Below, piece after piece: positions 23,649 through 32,585 of a stretch of DNA of 64,000 nucleotides. This DNA is from DASSCW01 sp036556695 (GTDB lineage Bacteria; Chloroflexota; Limnocylindria; QHBO01), in NCBI GenBank assembly GCA_036556695.1, contig DATBIY010000013.1:1-64000 (forward strand), given 5' to 3'. The notes beneath the pieces were generated by a model. The model was not told where the DNA came from, ran no database searches, and saw only the letters and a program-made list of their open reading frames with translations. A program made the translations under genes and the position numbers. The stretch's first letter is position 1; each line of letters opens with the position of its first letter.

Positions 23649-26081
23649 GTGCTGGTTCCGCTTTCGTGGCTGCGCGAGTACGTCGACGTCGAGCTCACCC
23701 CCGAGCAGCTCGCCGAGCAGCTGACCCTGCGCGGCATGGAGGTGCAGGGCATCAGCGTCAGCGGCGCGGACTGGACCGATGTGGTCGTCGGGCGGCTGCT
23801 CAGCGTCGAGCGGCATCCGAACGCGGACAAGCTGTGGCTGACCACGGTCGACGTCGGGGCCGATGCGCCGCTGCAGGTGGTGTGCGGCGCGGACAACATC
23901 TCGCCCGGCGACCTGGTACCGGTGGCGAAGGTCGGCGCTGTGCTGCCCGGCGATCGGCGCATCGAGCGCTCGAAGATTCGCGGCGTCGAGTCGCAGGGCA
24001 TGCTGTGCTCGGCCATCGAGCTGGGGCTGGGCGACGACGCCGATGGCATCCACCTGCTCGGCGGAACGCAGGACGAGCTGCCGCTGGGGGCCGACCTGGG
24101 GCCGATCGTGGGCGAGGTGGTGCTGGACGTGGACGTGAAGCCCAACCGCGGCGACGCGCTGTCGATGGTCGGGCTGGCGCGCGAAGTGGCGGCCATCACG
24201 GGTGGCCCGCTACGGCTGCCGGATGCCACCGTTCACGAGGACGAGGGACTGCAGACGGCCGATCACGTCAGCGTCGAGATCGCCGACGAGGCCTGCACGC
24301 GCTTCACCGCGCGCTGGTTCTCCGACGTGCACAACGGCCCGTCGCCGGCCTGGATGCAGCAGCGCCTGCTGGCGGCCGGCATGCGGCCGATCTCGGCCGT
24401 GGTGGACGTCACCAACTACGTCATGCACGAGCTGGGACAGCCGATGCACGCGTATGACGCCGACACGCTGCCCGGCGGCCGGATCGTGGTGCGCCGCGGC
24501 CGAGCGGGCGAGCAGCTGGAGACGATCGACCACGAGACCCGACAGCTCGACGAGCGGATGCTGCTGATCGCCGATGAAGCGAAGCCCATCGGCCTGGCCG
24601 GCATCATGGGCGGGGCCGGCACGGAGGTCACCGAGATGACGAACCGCGTCATCCTGGAGTCGGCCATCTTCCACGGCCCCACCATCCGTAACACCGCTCG
24701 GCGGCTGGCCCTGCGCTCCGAGGCGAGCATGCGCCACGAGAAGGGGATTGGCCACGACCTGCCGCGCTTCGCCGCTGACCGCGCTGCGGGGCTGATCGCG
24801 GAGATCACTGGCGCGCGCGTGGCATCGGGCATCGTCGACAACGACCCCCAGCCCAAGCCGCCGCGCGTGGTGCCGCTCGACCTGGCGCGCGCCGAGCGCC
24901 TGCTGGGCATTCCGCTGGACGAGGGCACCGTCCGCGATTTGCTGGCGCCACTGGGCTTCGAGGTGCGAGGCGGCAGCCCGCCGGAGGTGGTCGTGCCGAG
25001 CCACCGGCTCGACGTGCTCGCGGCAGAGGACGTGGCTGAGGAGATCGCCCGCAGCCACGGCTATGACCGCATCCCTGGCACTCTGCCGCGTCCCGCGCTG
25101 CCGCCCTACCGGTCCGATCCGTCGGATGCGCGGCACCGGGTGCGGCGCATCCTGGCCGGACTGGGGATGGACGAGGTGGTCACGCACGCGCTCATCGGCC
25201 CCGACGACCTCCAGCGCTCGGGCTTCGACCCGCAGGACGCCGCGCTGGTCAGGCTGGCGAACCCAATGGGCGAGCAGCACAGCATCCTGCGGCCGGCCAT
25301 GTACCCCTCGCTGCTCGCCGCGCTGGCCGAGAATGTCCGCCAGCGCCGCGGCGACCCGTGGCTGTTCGAAGTGGGAAAGACCTACTGGATGTCGTCCGGC
25401 AAGGGCCCGGCCGGCGCCGAGACGGCGGGCAGCGGGCGCTGGGAGGCGTGGCACATCGGCATCGCGCTGCTGGGACCGGAGCTGCCGCCGCTGCCCGGCG
25501 CCAGCATGCCGCCGGCCGACGTGGCCACGCTGAAGGGCCTGGTGGACGCCCTGCACGAGGCTTTGGGCGCGCGCCCACCCTCCTACCGTGAGGAAACCCC
25601 TGAGGAGCTGCACCCGCACCTGCATCCCGGCCGTGCGGCACGCATGACCGACGGCAGCGGCCACGCCTACGGCAGCGTCGGCGAGGTGCACCCGCGCGTG
25701 GCCGAAGCGTGGGGCCTGCCCGGCCGGCCGGTCGTCGCGGCCATCAACCTGCCGCAGCTGCTGGCCCTGATCCCGGCCGAGGTGACGGTGCAGGCGGTGC
25801 CCGCCGCGCAACCGGTCGACCGCGACCTGGCCGTCTCGGTGGGCGAGGAGACGCCGCTGGGCGAGCTGCTGCGCGTGCTGCGGGCGAGCGCCGGACCGGG
25901 CCTGGTGCGCGCACACGTGTTCGACGTGTATCGCGGCGAGCAGATAGGCGAGGGGCGCGTGTCGTACGCCATCGCGCTGCGCTTCCAGCCCGAGGCCGCG
26001 GGCGACGAGAAGGCCGTCGAGCGCGCCATGAATCGGGTGCGTGGCAGCCTGCAGCATCACCTGGGCGCGCAGATCCGCTGA
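23649..26081 (+). CDS. pheT: Phenylalanyl-tRNA synthetase beta subunit
   Basis: An 810-residue subunit with the standard order: N-terminal domain, EMAP/OB-fold tRNA-binding domain (about 40-150), B3/B4 editing domain, B5, the catalytic-like core and a C-terminal ferredoxin-fold anticodon-binding domain (V-D-R-D-L-A-V-S-V). GTG start immediately after the pheS TAG. Confidence 0.97.
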   Translation: MLVPLSWLREYVDVELTPEQLAEQLTLRGMEVQGISVSGADWTDVVVGRLLSVERHPNADKLWLTTVDVGADAPLQVVCGADNISPGDLVPVAKVGAVLPGDRRIERSKIRGVESQGMLCSAIELGLGDDADGIHLLGGTQDELPLGADLGPIVGEVVLDVDVKPNRGDALSMVGLAREVAAITGGPLRLPDATVHEDEGLQTADHVSVEIADEACTRFTARWFSDVHNGPSPAWMQQRLLAAGMRPISAVVDVTNYVMHELGQPMHAYDADTLPGGRIVVRRGRAGEQLETIDHETRQLDERMLLIADEAKPIGLAGIMGGAGTEVTEMTNRVILESAIFHGPTIRNTARRLALRSEASMRHEKGIGHDLPRFAADRAAGLIAEITGARVASGIVDNDPQPKPPRVVPLDLARAERLLGIPLDEGTVRDLLAPLGFEVRGGSPPEVVVPSHRLDVLAAEDVAEEIARSHGYDRIPGTLPRPALPPYRSDPSDARHRVRRILAGLGMDEVVTHALIGPDDLQRSGFDPQDAALVRLANPMGEQHSILRPAMYPSLLAALAENVRQRRGDPWLFEVGKTYWMSSGKGPAGAETAGSGRWEAWHIGIALLGPELPPLPGASMPPADVATLKGLVDALHEALGARPPSYREETPEELHPHLHPGRAARMTDGSGHAYGSVGEVHPRVAEAWGLPGRPVVAAINLPQLLALIPAEVTVQAVPAAQPVDRDLAVSVGEETPLGELLRVLRASAGPGLVRAHVFDVYRGEQIGEGRVSYAIALRFQPEAAGDEKAVERAMNRVRGSLQHHLGAQIR

Positions 26082-26118
26082 GCGCGCCGTTGCCTTGTGC
26101 CGCGTTCTGCGCGGCTGC

Positions 26119-26124
26119 TACCCT
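26119..26124 (+). promoter_or_regulatory. -10 box ahead of cvpA
   Basis: TACCCT, about 60 nt before the GTG start; here the gene has a leader and a strong SD (AGGAGG, 26171-26176), in contrast to the leaderless genes. Confidence 0.4.
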
Positions 26125-26184
26125 TCGCCAGCCCGTGCCGGGGCTGCCTCGGCCGGCCAAGAGGCACAACAGGAGGAAGCGGTC

Positions 26185-26754
26185 GTGGAGTTCTTCTCCC
26201 GCCTGAGCCCGATCGACCTGTTCATCGTCGCCTGCCTGGCGGGCGGCGTGTTCGCCGGCTTCACGCAGGGCCTGATCCGCTACGCGCTGAACGCTTTGGT
26301 GGTGGTCATCGCCTTCATCATCGCCTCGCAGCTCCGCGGACCTATGTTCGAGCTGCTCAGCTTCTGGAACGCGTTCACCCCGGATGGCCGTGAGCTGCTC
26401 ATCTTCCTGGTGCTGTTCGTGGGGCTGGTGGTGGCGGGCTGGTTCATCGTGCGGACGTTCTATCGGCGCACCAGGCTGCCCATCATCAAGCAGCTCGACG
26501 AGCTTGGCGGCGCTGTCGTCGGCCTGCTGTTCGCCGCCCTGTCGATCACCTTCCTGCTGCTGGTGCTGGACAGCTTCTTCCTGAACGTTTCCGACGCCGA
26601 TGCCTCGAACGCCGGCTTCCTCAACGGCTTCTACCAGGCCATGGATCGCTCCGTGCTGGTCGAGTTCTTCCGCTCGACCCTGATCCCGACGTTCGGCCTG
26701 CTGGCCAGGCCATTCGTGCCGAGCGAGATCGCCCAGCTGCTCGAACCGCGATGA
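26185..26754 (+). CDS. CvpA family membrane protein
   Basis: A 189-residue protein with four hydrophobic segments. P-I-D-L-F-I-V-A-C-L-A-G-G-V-F-A-G-F-T-Q-G is the typical CvpA N-terminus, and L-P-I-I-K-Q-L-D-E-L-G-G-A-V-V-G-L the loop before the last segments. CvpA proteins are linked to envelope homeostasis and colicin V production. The GTG at 26185 is fixed by AGGAGG 8 nt upstream. Confidence 0.85.
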   Translation: MEFFSRLSPIDLFIVACLAGGVFAGFTQGLIRYALNALVVVIAFIIASQLRGPMFELLSFWNAFTPDGRELLIFLVLFVGLVVAGWFIVRTFYRRTRLPIIKQLDELGGAVVGLLFAALSITFLLLVLDSFFLNVSDADASNAGFLNGFYQAMDRSVLVEFFRSTLIPTFGLLARPFVPSEIAQLLEPR

Positions 26755-27374
26755 CCGCAGCCGCGGGCCGCATCCCGACCCCCGGCCCGCGCCGCATCCG
26801 CGACCGCGCCTGGTTCGACCGTCCGTCGGCAGAGGTGGCGCCGGACCTGCTGGGCAGGGTGCTGGTCCACGACGGCCCGCAGGGTCGCGTCGCCGGTCGC
26901 ATCGTGGAGGTGGAGGCCTACCAGGGGCCGGAGGACCTGGCCGCGCACTCGTCGCGCGGGCGGACGCCGCGCAACGCGGTGATGTTCGGCCCGGCGGGCC
27001 ACCTGTACGTGTACCTCGTCTACGGCCTCCACCACTGCGCCAACGTGGTCTGCGGGCCGGGCGACAAGCCGGAAGCCGTCCTGTTGCGGGCGGCGGAGGT
27101 GACCGACGGGCTGGCGCTGGCCCGCCAGCGCCGCGGCCCGGTGCCCGACGAGCGACTGGCCGCCGGACCCGGCAACCTGGGCGCCGCCTTCGGCTTCGAC
27201 CGCCGGCACAACGGCCTGGACCTGCTTCACGGGCCGGCCTGGATTGCCGATGGGCCGAGGCCGCTGGCCGCCATCGAGCGTTCACCGCGCATCGGGGTCG
27301 CCTATGCCGGCAGCTGGGCGGCCGAGCCGCTGCGCTTCTCGATCGCGAATGACCCGTACCGCTCCGGCCGCTGA
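26751..27374 (+). CDS. DNA-3-methyladenine glycosylase (AAG/MPG family)
   Basis: A 207-residue monofunctional base-excision enzyme that removes alkylated purines. A-P-D-L-L-G-R-V-L, I-V-E-V-E-A-Y-Q-G-P-E-D (catalytic Glu in the E-A-Y motif), A-V-M-F-G-P-A-G-H-L-Y-V-Y and Y-G-L-H-H-C-A-N-V-V are all family motifs. Coupled to cvpA by ATGA and overlapping mutS2 by 26 nt, so likely an operon with the mismatch-type ATPase. Confidence 0.94.
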   Translation: MTAAAGRIPTPGPRRIRDRAWFDRPSAEVAPDLLGRVLVHDGPQGRVAGRIVEVEAYQGPEDLAAHSSRGRTPRNAVMFGPAGHLYVYLVYGLHHCANVVCGPGDKPEAVLLRAAEVTDGLALARQRRGPVPDERLAAGPGNLGAAFGFDRRHNGLDLLHGPAWIADGPRPLAAIERSPRIGVAYAGSWAAEPLRFSIANDPYRSGR

Positions 27375-29808
27375 GGGCGACCAGGGCCAGCCGCTGGCCG
27401 GCAGCGCGGCCGATGCCGGGACGCTCCGCGCGCTGGAGTTCGGCACCGTCATCGAACAGCTGGCAGAGCTGACCTCCTTCGCACCGTCGCGCGAGCTGGC
27501 GCTCGACCTGCAGCCCGTGGCCAACGGCGAGCACGTGAGCCTGCTCCAGGACCAGACCGACGAGGCGGCCCAGCTGTTGCGCGAGCAGGCACAGACCAGC
27601 ATCGGCGGAGCGCGCGACATCCGCGAGGCGCTGGGCCGGGCGCGGCGCGGAGGCCGCCTCACCGCCCAGGAGCTGCTGGACGTGGCCGAGACGGCGCGCG
27701 CCGCCGGTCTCTTCGCCGAGCGCCTCTCGGGCTGGGAGGGTGAACAGCTCGGGGCGGTGCGCGCGGAGCTCGACGCGGCGCCGGAGCTGCGGGCGCGGAT
27801 CGAGCGCAGCGTGGACGAGAGCGGCGAGGTGCTCGATTCCGCCTCACCGGCGCTGGCCGCCATCCGCAAGCGGCTGCGCACCGCACAGGACCGGGTGCGC
27901 GAGCGGCTCAACGCCATGCTCCACTCCGCCGACCTGGCCGGGATCATCGGCGAGCCGATCGTCACCGTCCGCAGCGGCCGCTACGTGATCCCGGTGCGCG
28001 CAGAAGCCAAGGGACGGCTGAAGGGCATCGTCCACGACCAGAGCGCGTCCGGCGCCACCCTGTTCATCGAGCCGATGGGGGTCGTCGAGCTGAACAACAC
28101 CTGGACCCAGGCGACCATCGAGGCCGCGCGCGAGGAGGAGCGCATCCTGGACGAGCTGTCGCGCGCGGTCGAGGCGCGCGCCGAGAGCCTGGCTGCCTCA
28201 CTGCAGGCGCTGGCCCGTGCCGACCTGTGGCTGGCCCGGGCCCGCCTGGGCGAGCAGCAGGACGCCGTTCGCCCGCGGCTGGCCGATGACGCCATCGAGC
28301 TGCTGAGCGCCCGTCACCCGCTGCTGGGTCCGAAGGCGGTGCCCATCGACGTGCGCCTGGGCGAGCGCTTCGGGTACCGGGCGCTGGTGGTCACCGGGCC
28401 GAACACCGGCGGCAAGACGGTGTCGCTGAAGACCATCGGCCTGCTGGCCCTCATGTACCAGGCCGGCCTGCGGGTGCCGGCCGCCGGAGGAGCCCGCCTG
28501 CCGGTCTTCAGCCGGGTGATGGCCGACATCGGCGACGAACAGAGCATCGCGCAGTCGCTATCCACCTTCTCCAGCCACCTGCGCAACGTGGTGCGCTTCG
28601 CCGGCGCAGCCGGTCCGGGGACGCTGGTGCTCCTCGACGAGATCGGTGCCGGCACCGATCCAACGGAGGGATCGGCTTTGGCCATGGCGGTGGTCGAGGC
28701 GCTGCTGGCGTCCGGCGCCACCGTGGCCGCCACCACGCACTACGCCGAGCTCAAGACGTTCGCGCAGGACCACCCGATGGTTTCCAACGCATCCGTGGCC
28801 TTCGACGTGAAGACGCTGCGGCCCACGTATCGGCTGGAGATCGGCCTGCCGGGCAAGTCACAGGCCTTTGCCATCGCCGAGCGGCTGGGCCTGCCTCCCG
28901 AGATCCTGGCCGATGCGCGCTCGCGCCTGGCCGCAGAGCACGTGACCATGGAGGAGACGCTGGCCGCCATTGCCCGAGCGCGCGAGGAGCGCGAGCGCGA
29001 GCTGGCCGAGGCCGAAACCGAGCGTGCCGCCGCCAGCCGCGAGCGCGAGCGCGCACGCAGCGGGGTCGGGCGGGCCCGGCAGGAGGCGGCCGCCATCCTG
29101 GGCGACGCACGGCGCGCGGCCGACGAGCTGCTGGCCCGCGCCGAGCGCGAGGTTGCCGAGGTGCGGCGCGAGCTGGTCCGGCAGCGCAACCTGGCGCGCG
29201 GACGCAGCGCTGCCGAGCGCTCGGCAGCCGCCGAATCGTTCGATCGCCTGGCGAGTCGCACTACGGAAGCGCGCAAGGCGGCACAGCGCGCTGCTCCGGC
29301 GTCGGAAGGTGAGGCAGGGAAGCCTGACGCCGCCACGGCAGAGGAAACCGTCCAGCCGCGCGTCGGGCTGCACGGGCGCAGTCGCACGCTGGGCAGCGTG
29401 GGACGCATCATCGAGGTCAGCGGCCGCACCGGCCGCGTCACGTTGCAGACTGACGACGCACGGGTCGTGATACCGGCCGACGACGTGGAAATCGTCCCGG
29501 AGCCGATCCGCGGACCTGCACCGCGCGACCTCGAGGCGGAGGATCTGCGTCGCCGGGCGGCGAGCCGCATCAGCCCGCAGCTCGACCTGCGCGGCGAGCG
29601 CGTCGAGGCGGCGCTCGAGCAGCTGGCTCAATACCTGGACGAGGCGCTGCTGGCCGGCCTGGACCAGGCGATCATCGTCCACGGCGCGGGAACGGGCGCA
29701 CTGCGCCGCTCAATCCGGGAGTTCCTTGCCGAGCACCCGCGCGTGCGCTCGACGCGCAGCGGGCGGCGCGAGGAGGGCGGCGACGGGGCGACCGTCGCCG
29801 AGCTCTAG
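27349..29808 (+). CDS. mutS2: Endonuclease MutS2
   Basis: An 819-residue homologue of MutS without the mismatch-recognition domain. The core/clamp region is followed by the ATPase (Walker A G-P-N-T-G-G-K-T near residue 350, E-I-G-A-G-T-D-P as Walker B), a long Arg/Glu/Ala-rich coiled coil (about 525-640), a KOW-like segment and a C-terminal Smr nuclease domain (L-D-L-R-G-E-R and H-G-A-G-T-G-A-L). MutS2 suppresses recombination and acts on stalled or collided ribosomes. The ATG at 27349 lies inside the glycosylase gene. Confidence 0.94.
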   Translation: MTRTAPAAEGDQGQPLAGSAADAGTLRALEFGTVIEQLAELTSFAPSRELALDLQPVANGEHVSLLQDQTDEAAQLLREQAQTSIGGARDIREALGRARRGGRLTAQELLDVAETARAAGLFAERLSGWEGEQLGAVRAELDAAPELRARIERSVDESGEVLDSASPALAAIRKRLRTAQDRVRERLNAMLHSADLAGIIGEPIVTVRSGRYVIPVRAEAKGRLKGIVHDQSASGATLFIEPMGVVELNNTWTQATIEAAREEERILDELSRAVEARAESLAASLQALARADLWLARARLGEQQDAVRPRLADDAIELLSARHPLLGPKAVPIDVRLGERFGYRALVVTGPNTGGKTVSLKTIGLLALMYQAGLRVPAAGGARLPVFSRVMADIGDEQSIAQSLSTFSSHLRNVVRFAGAAGPGTLVLLDEIGAGTDPTEGSALAMAVVEALLASGATVAATTHYAELKTFAQDHPMVSNASVAFDVKTLRPTYRLEIGLPGKSQAFAIAERLGLPPEILADARSRLAAEHVTMEETLAAIARAREERERELAEAETERAAASRERERARSGVGRARQEAAAILGDARRAADELLARAEREVAEVRRELVRQRNLARGRSAAERSAAAESFDRLASRTTEARKAAQRAAPASEGEAGKPDAATAEETVQPRVGLHGRSRTLGSVGRIIEVSGRTGRVTLQTDDARVVIPADDVEIVPEPIRGPAPRDLEAEDLRRRAASRISPQLDLRGERVEAALEQLAQYLDEALLAGLDQAIIVHGAGTGALRRSIREFLAEHPRVRSTRSGRREEGGDGATVAEL

Positions 29809-29817
29809 CGCGGGACG

Positions 29818-32535
29818 CTAGCCGCCATTCCGACCGTCCTGAGCTCCCTCAGGGGTGGGGCTCGACGTCGGTCCCGGCGTGCCCGGGCCACCCGACGGGG
29901 TCGCCGGAGGCGGCGTGGGTATCGGCGTCGCCTCGGGCGTGGCGGACGGCGTTGGGGTGGGGGATGGAGACGGCGTGGACGTGGGGATCTCGCCAGGCGT
30001 GCACCGCTCGGTGGGCGCCAGCGGATAGCGCATCGAGGGCGCCGGAGCGCGCCTCAAGCCGCTTTCCCGGCCTCTCCACTCGGCGATCCACTCATGGTTG
30101 GCCTGTTCCCACGTTTCGTGATGTGACTCCCAGCCGGCCAGGTCGATGTAGATCCGTCCCTGGTTCGTGCTGTTCGGGTCGCCGCAGCCCTCCTGCCAGA
30201 TCTTCCCGGTCTCCGCCTCGAGGCGCATGCGCTGATGCACCGTGTCCTCGTCATTCGGCACGTTGGACTCGGCGAAGATCTCGTTCACCGTCTGGTCGGT
30301 CAGCGGCCCGGGCAGCATGCCGCTGATGGCGTCCACCTCCCGCTCCACGATGCCGTCCGGTCGCGGGAATTCGCGTACCGGGAGGTCCAGGGTATCGGTC
30401 ACCTCGGCCATGTAGTCGTGCCAGATGAACGTCGGACCGTCGGCAGCGAAGACATCGGCGATGCGGGAGAAGTCGCTGTTGCCGACCCACACGCCTGTCA
30501 CCAGGGCGCCCTCCGCCTGCGTGGGGTCAGAGTCAGGTGCCAGGTAGCCGAACGCCTGGAGGTCGCGGAAGTCGTTGGTGGTGCCGGTCTTCAGCGTGGC
30601 CGGTCGGCGACCATCGGAGGTCAGCAGCTGGAAGCGCTGGCCCCAGATCGAGTTCTGGGCGGGATCCGTGTTGTCGGCCAGGATGTCGGTGACCAGGTAG
30701 GCGGCCTGCTCCGACATCACGCGCTGCGGCTGCGGCGCGTCCTGGCTGTGGTCGTAGATCACCGTTCCGCTGCGGTCGGTGATCTTTTCGATCAGATACG
30801 TGGGCGCCAGCACGCCGCCGTTGGCAAGGGCGCCATAGGCAGCAGCCAGGTCCAGCTGGTGCACGCCGATCGTCCCGAGCGTGAGGGACGGCACCGCCAC
30901 GCCGCCCGCCTGCCTTTCCTGGCGCGGGTCCCATTCCAGGCCCAGGCGCTCGGCCATCTCGACCACGTTCTCAGTCCCGATGAGCTGCTGCGCCTTCGCA
31001 ACCGGGATGTTCCACGAGTACTTCAGGGCGTCGCGCACCCGGACCGGGCCACGCTCGCCGCCGTCGGCGTTGGGCACGGAGTAGCCGTCCACGATCTCGC
31101 CGCGCACGTCCATGAACATGGTGGCCGGCGTGATGACCCCGCGCTCGAATCCGGTGGCATACGTGATGGGCTTGAAGGCCGAGCCGGACTGGCGGTAGCC
31201 CTGCCCTACGACGTCGAACGCCGGCTGGTGCGCGTCGGTCGAGCGACCGTAGTAGTTCGACGAGCCAACATAGGCCACCACCGCGCCGCTGCGGTAGTTC
31301 AGCGTCACCAGGGCGTCGTTGTTGATGTTGCGGCCCTGCAGCTGCTTGATCCAGCCCAGCGCGGCGGGTCCGTACTTGTCGGCCAGCCGCTCGTCGCTCA
31401 GGCGATCCATGTCGTACGCGACGCCGGCCCACTTCTCGGCCGAGCGCTGAAAGTCGCGATATTGCAGCGTGGTGTCGATCACCAGCCCGCCGCGGTCGAG
31501 CAGGTCTTCGTTGCCCAGCAGCTCGGCTGCCTCACGTCGCACGGCGTAGACGAAATGCGGGGCCCGATAGCGTCGCTCGCGCTGTGGCGCCAGGACGATC
31601 TCCTCGCGCGCCGCCTCGTCCGCCTCCTGCTGGGTGACGTAGTCGGCGTCGACCATGTTGCGCAGCACCAGTCCCTGGGTCAGCTTCGCGCCTGCGCTGT
31701 CCGGCACGACCAGCACCATGCGGCCATTTCGCCGCTCCTCCGCGGCCTCCTTCGTCGGGTCCAGCCGCGATGGCGCGCGGACGAGGGACACGAGCATGGA
31801 GGCCTCGCCCAAAGTGAGCTCGTCGTCCGGGTCGTCGGAGGTGATGTCCTTGCCGAAGTAGGCTCGCGCGGCGGCCTTGATGCCGTACGCGTTGTTGCCG
31901 TAGTAGACCTGGTTCATGTACATCGCCAGGATCTGTTCCTTGCCCTCCTGGCCGGCGTAGTGGTCGCCGACCCGCAGAGCCAGGATCGCCTCCTTGATCT
32001 TCCGTTCCAAGATCCGGTCCGGATCGGCCATGAGGTCGGCGTCGAAGAGGCGGATGCGCACCAGCTGCTGGCAGATGGTCGATGCGCCCGACACGATGTC
32101 GTCGGCGGTGAAGTTCTGGTAGGCAGCGCGCAGGATGCCGCGGAAGTCGATGCACGGGTTGGTCCAGAAGGTCTTGTCTTCGGCCGCAACCTGCGCGTCG
32201 ATCAGAAGCTGCGGGATCTGGTCGAAGTCGACGGACTCGCGCTGCTCGGCGGCGAAGCTGGCGAGCTCCACGCCATCGGCCGACATGACCCGGGAGCCCT
32301 CGTCGAGGTTGAAGGTCTCGAGATCGGTGACTTGCGGCAGGCCGGTGGTGTAGGCGGCGTAGACGCCCAGCAGGCCGATGAACAGGGCCGCACCCATGGC
32401 AGCGAACGCCGCCAGGATGACGGCCGGCAGCACGGCGAACCCACCGGAGCCTGCGCGGGCACCCGGAGACGATCGGGCGGCGGGTCGGGAGGGGTAGGCG
32501 CCACGCGGCGCGCGACGGGACGTGGGTCGGGGCAT
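29818..32535 (-). CDS. Class A penicillin-binding protein (PBP1A type)
   Basis: A 905-residue bifunctional peptidoglycan synthase. A basic cytoplasmic tail and one membrane segment (about 33-62) precede a GT51 glycosyltransferase domain (catalytic Glu in V-A-A-E-D-K-T-F-W) and a transpeptidase with S-G-S-A-F-K (SxxK, near 452), S-W-N and K-T-G-T-T-N-D (near 650). The tail is Pro/Thr/Ser-rich. Four extracytoplasmic Cys stand out: two in the GT domain (N-P-C-I-D-F and S-T-I-C-Q-Q) and two near the C-terminus. Its upstream region is divergent from tyrS. Confidence 0.94.
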   Translation of the reverse strand: MPRPTSRRAPRGAYPSRPAARSSPGARAGSGGFAVLPAVILAAFAAMGAALFIGLLGVYAAYTTGLPQVTDLETFNLDEGSRVMSADGVELASFAAEQRESVDFDQIPQLLIDAQVAAEDKTFWTNPCIDFRGILRAAYQNFTADDIVSGASTICQQLVRIRLFDADLMADPDRILERKIKEAILALRVGDHYAGQEGKEQILAMYMNQVYYGNNAYGIKAAARAYFGKDITSDDPDDELTLGEASMLVSLVRAPSRLDPTKEAAEERRNGRMVLVVPDSAGAKLTQGLVLRNMVDADYVTQQEADEAAREEIVLAPQRERRYRAPHFVYAVRREAAELLGNEDLLDRGGLVIDTTLQYRDFQRSAEKWAGVAYDMDRLSDERLADKYGPAALGWIKQLQGRNINNDALVTLNYRSGAVVAYVGSSNYYGRSTDAHQPAFDVVGQGYRQSGSAFKPITYATGFERGVITPATMFMDVRGEIVDGYSVPNADGGERGPVRVRDALKYSWNIPVAKAQQLIGTENVVEMAERLGLEWDPRQERQAGGVAVPSLTLGTIGVHQLDLAAAYGALANGGVLAPTYLIEKITDRSGTVIYDHSQDAPQPQRVMSEQAAYLVTDILADNTDPAQNSIWGQRFQLLTSDGRRPATLKTGTTNDFRDLQAFGYLAPDSDPTQAEGALVTGVWVGNSDFSRIADVFAADGPTFIWHDYMAEVTDTLDLPVREFPRPDGIVEREVDAISGMLPGPLTDQTVNEIFAESNVPNDEDTVHQRMRLEAETGKIWQEGCGDPNSTNQGRIYIDLAGWESHHETWEQANHEWIAEWRGRESGLRRAPAPSMRYPLAPTERCTPGEIPTSTPSPSPTPTPSATPEATPIPTPPPATPSGGPGTPGPTSSPTPEGAQDGRNGG

Positions 32536-32570
32536 CGGTTGGCGACGATAGCACGGACCGTGCCCGCCCC

Positions 32571-32576
32571 TATACT
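32571..32576 (+). promoter_or_regulatory. -10 box of tyrS
   Basis: TATACT, 9 nt before the tyrS ATG, with no SD in between. No convincing -35. Confidence 0.5.
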
Positions 32577-32585
32577 CGCAAGCCC

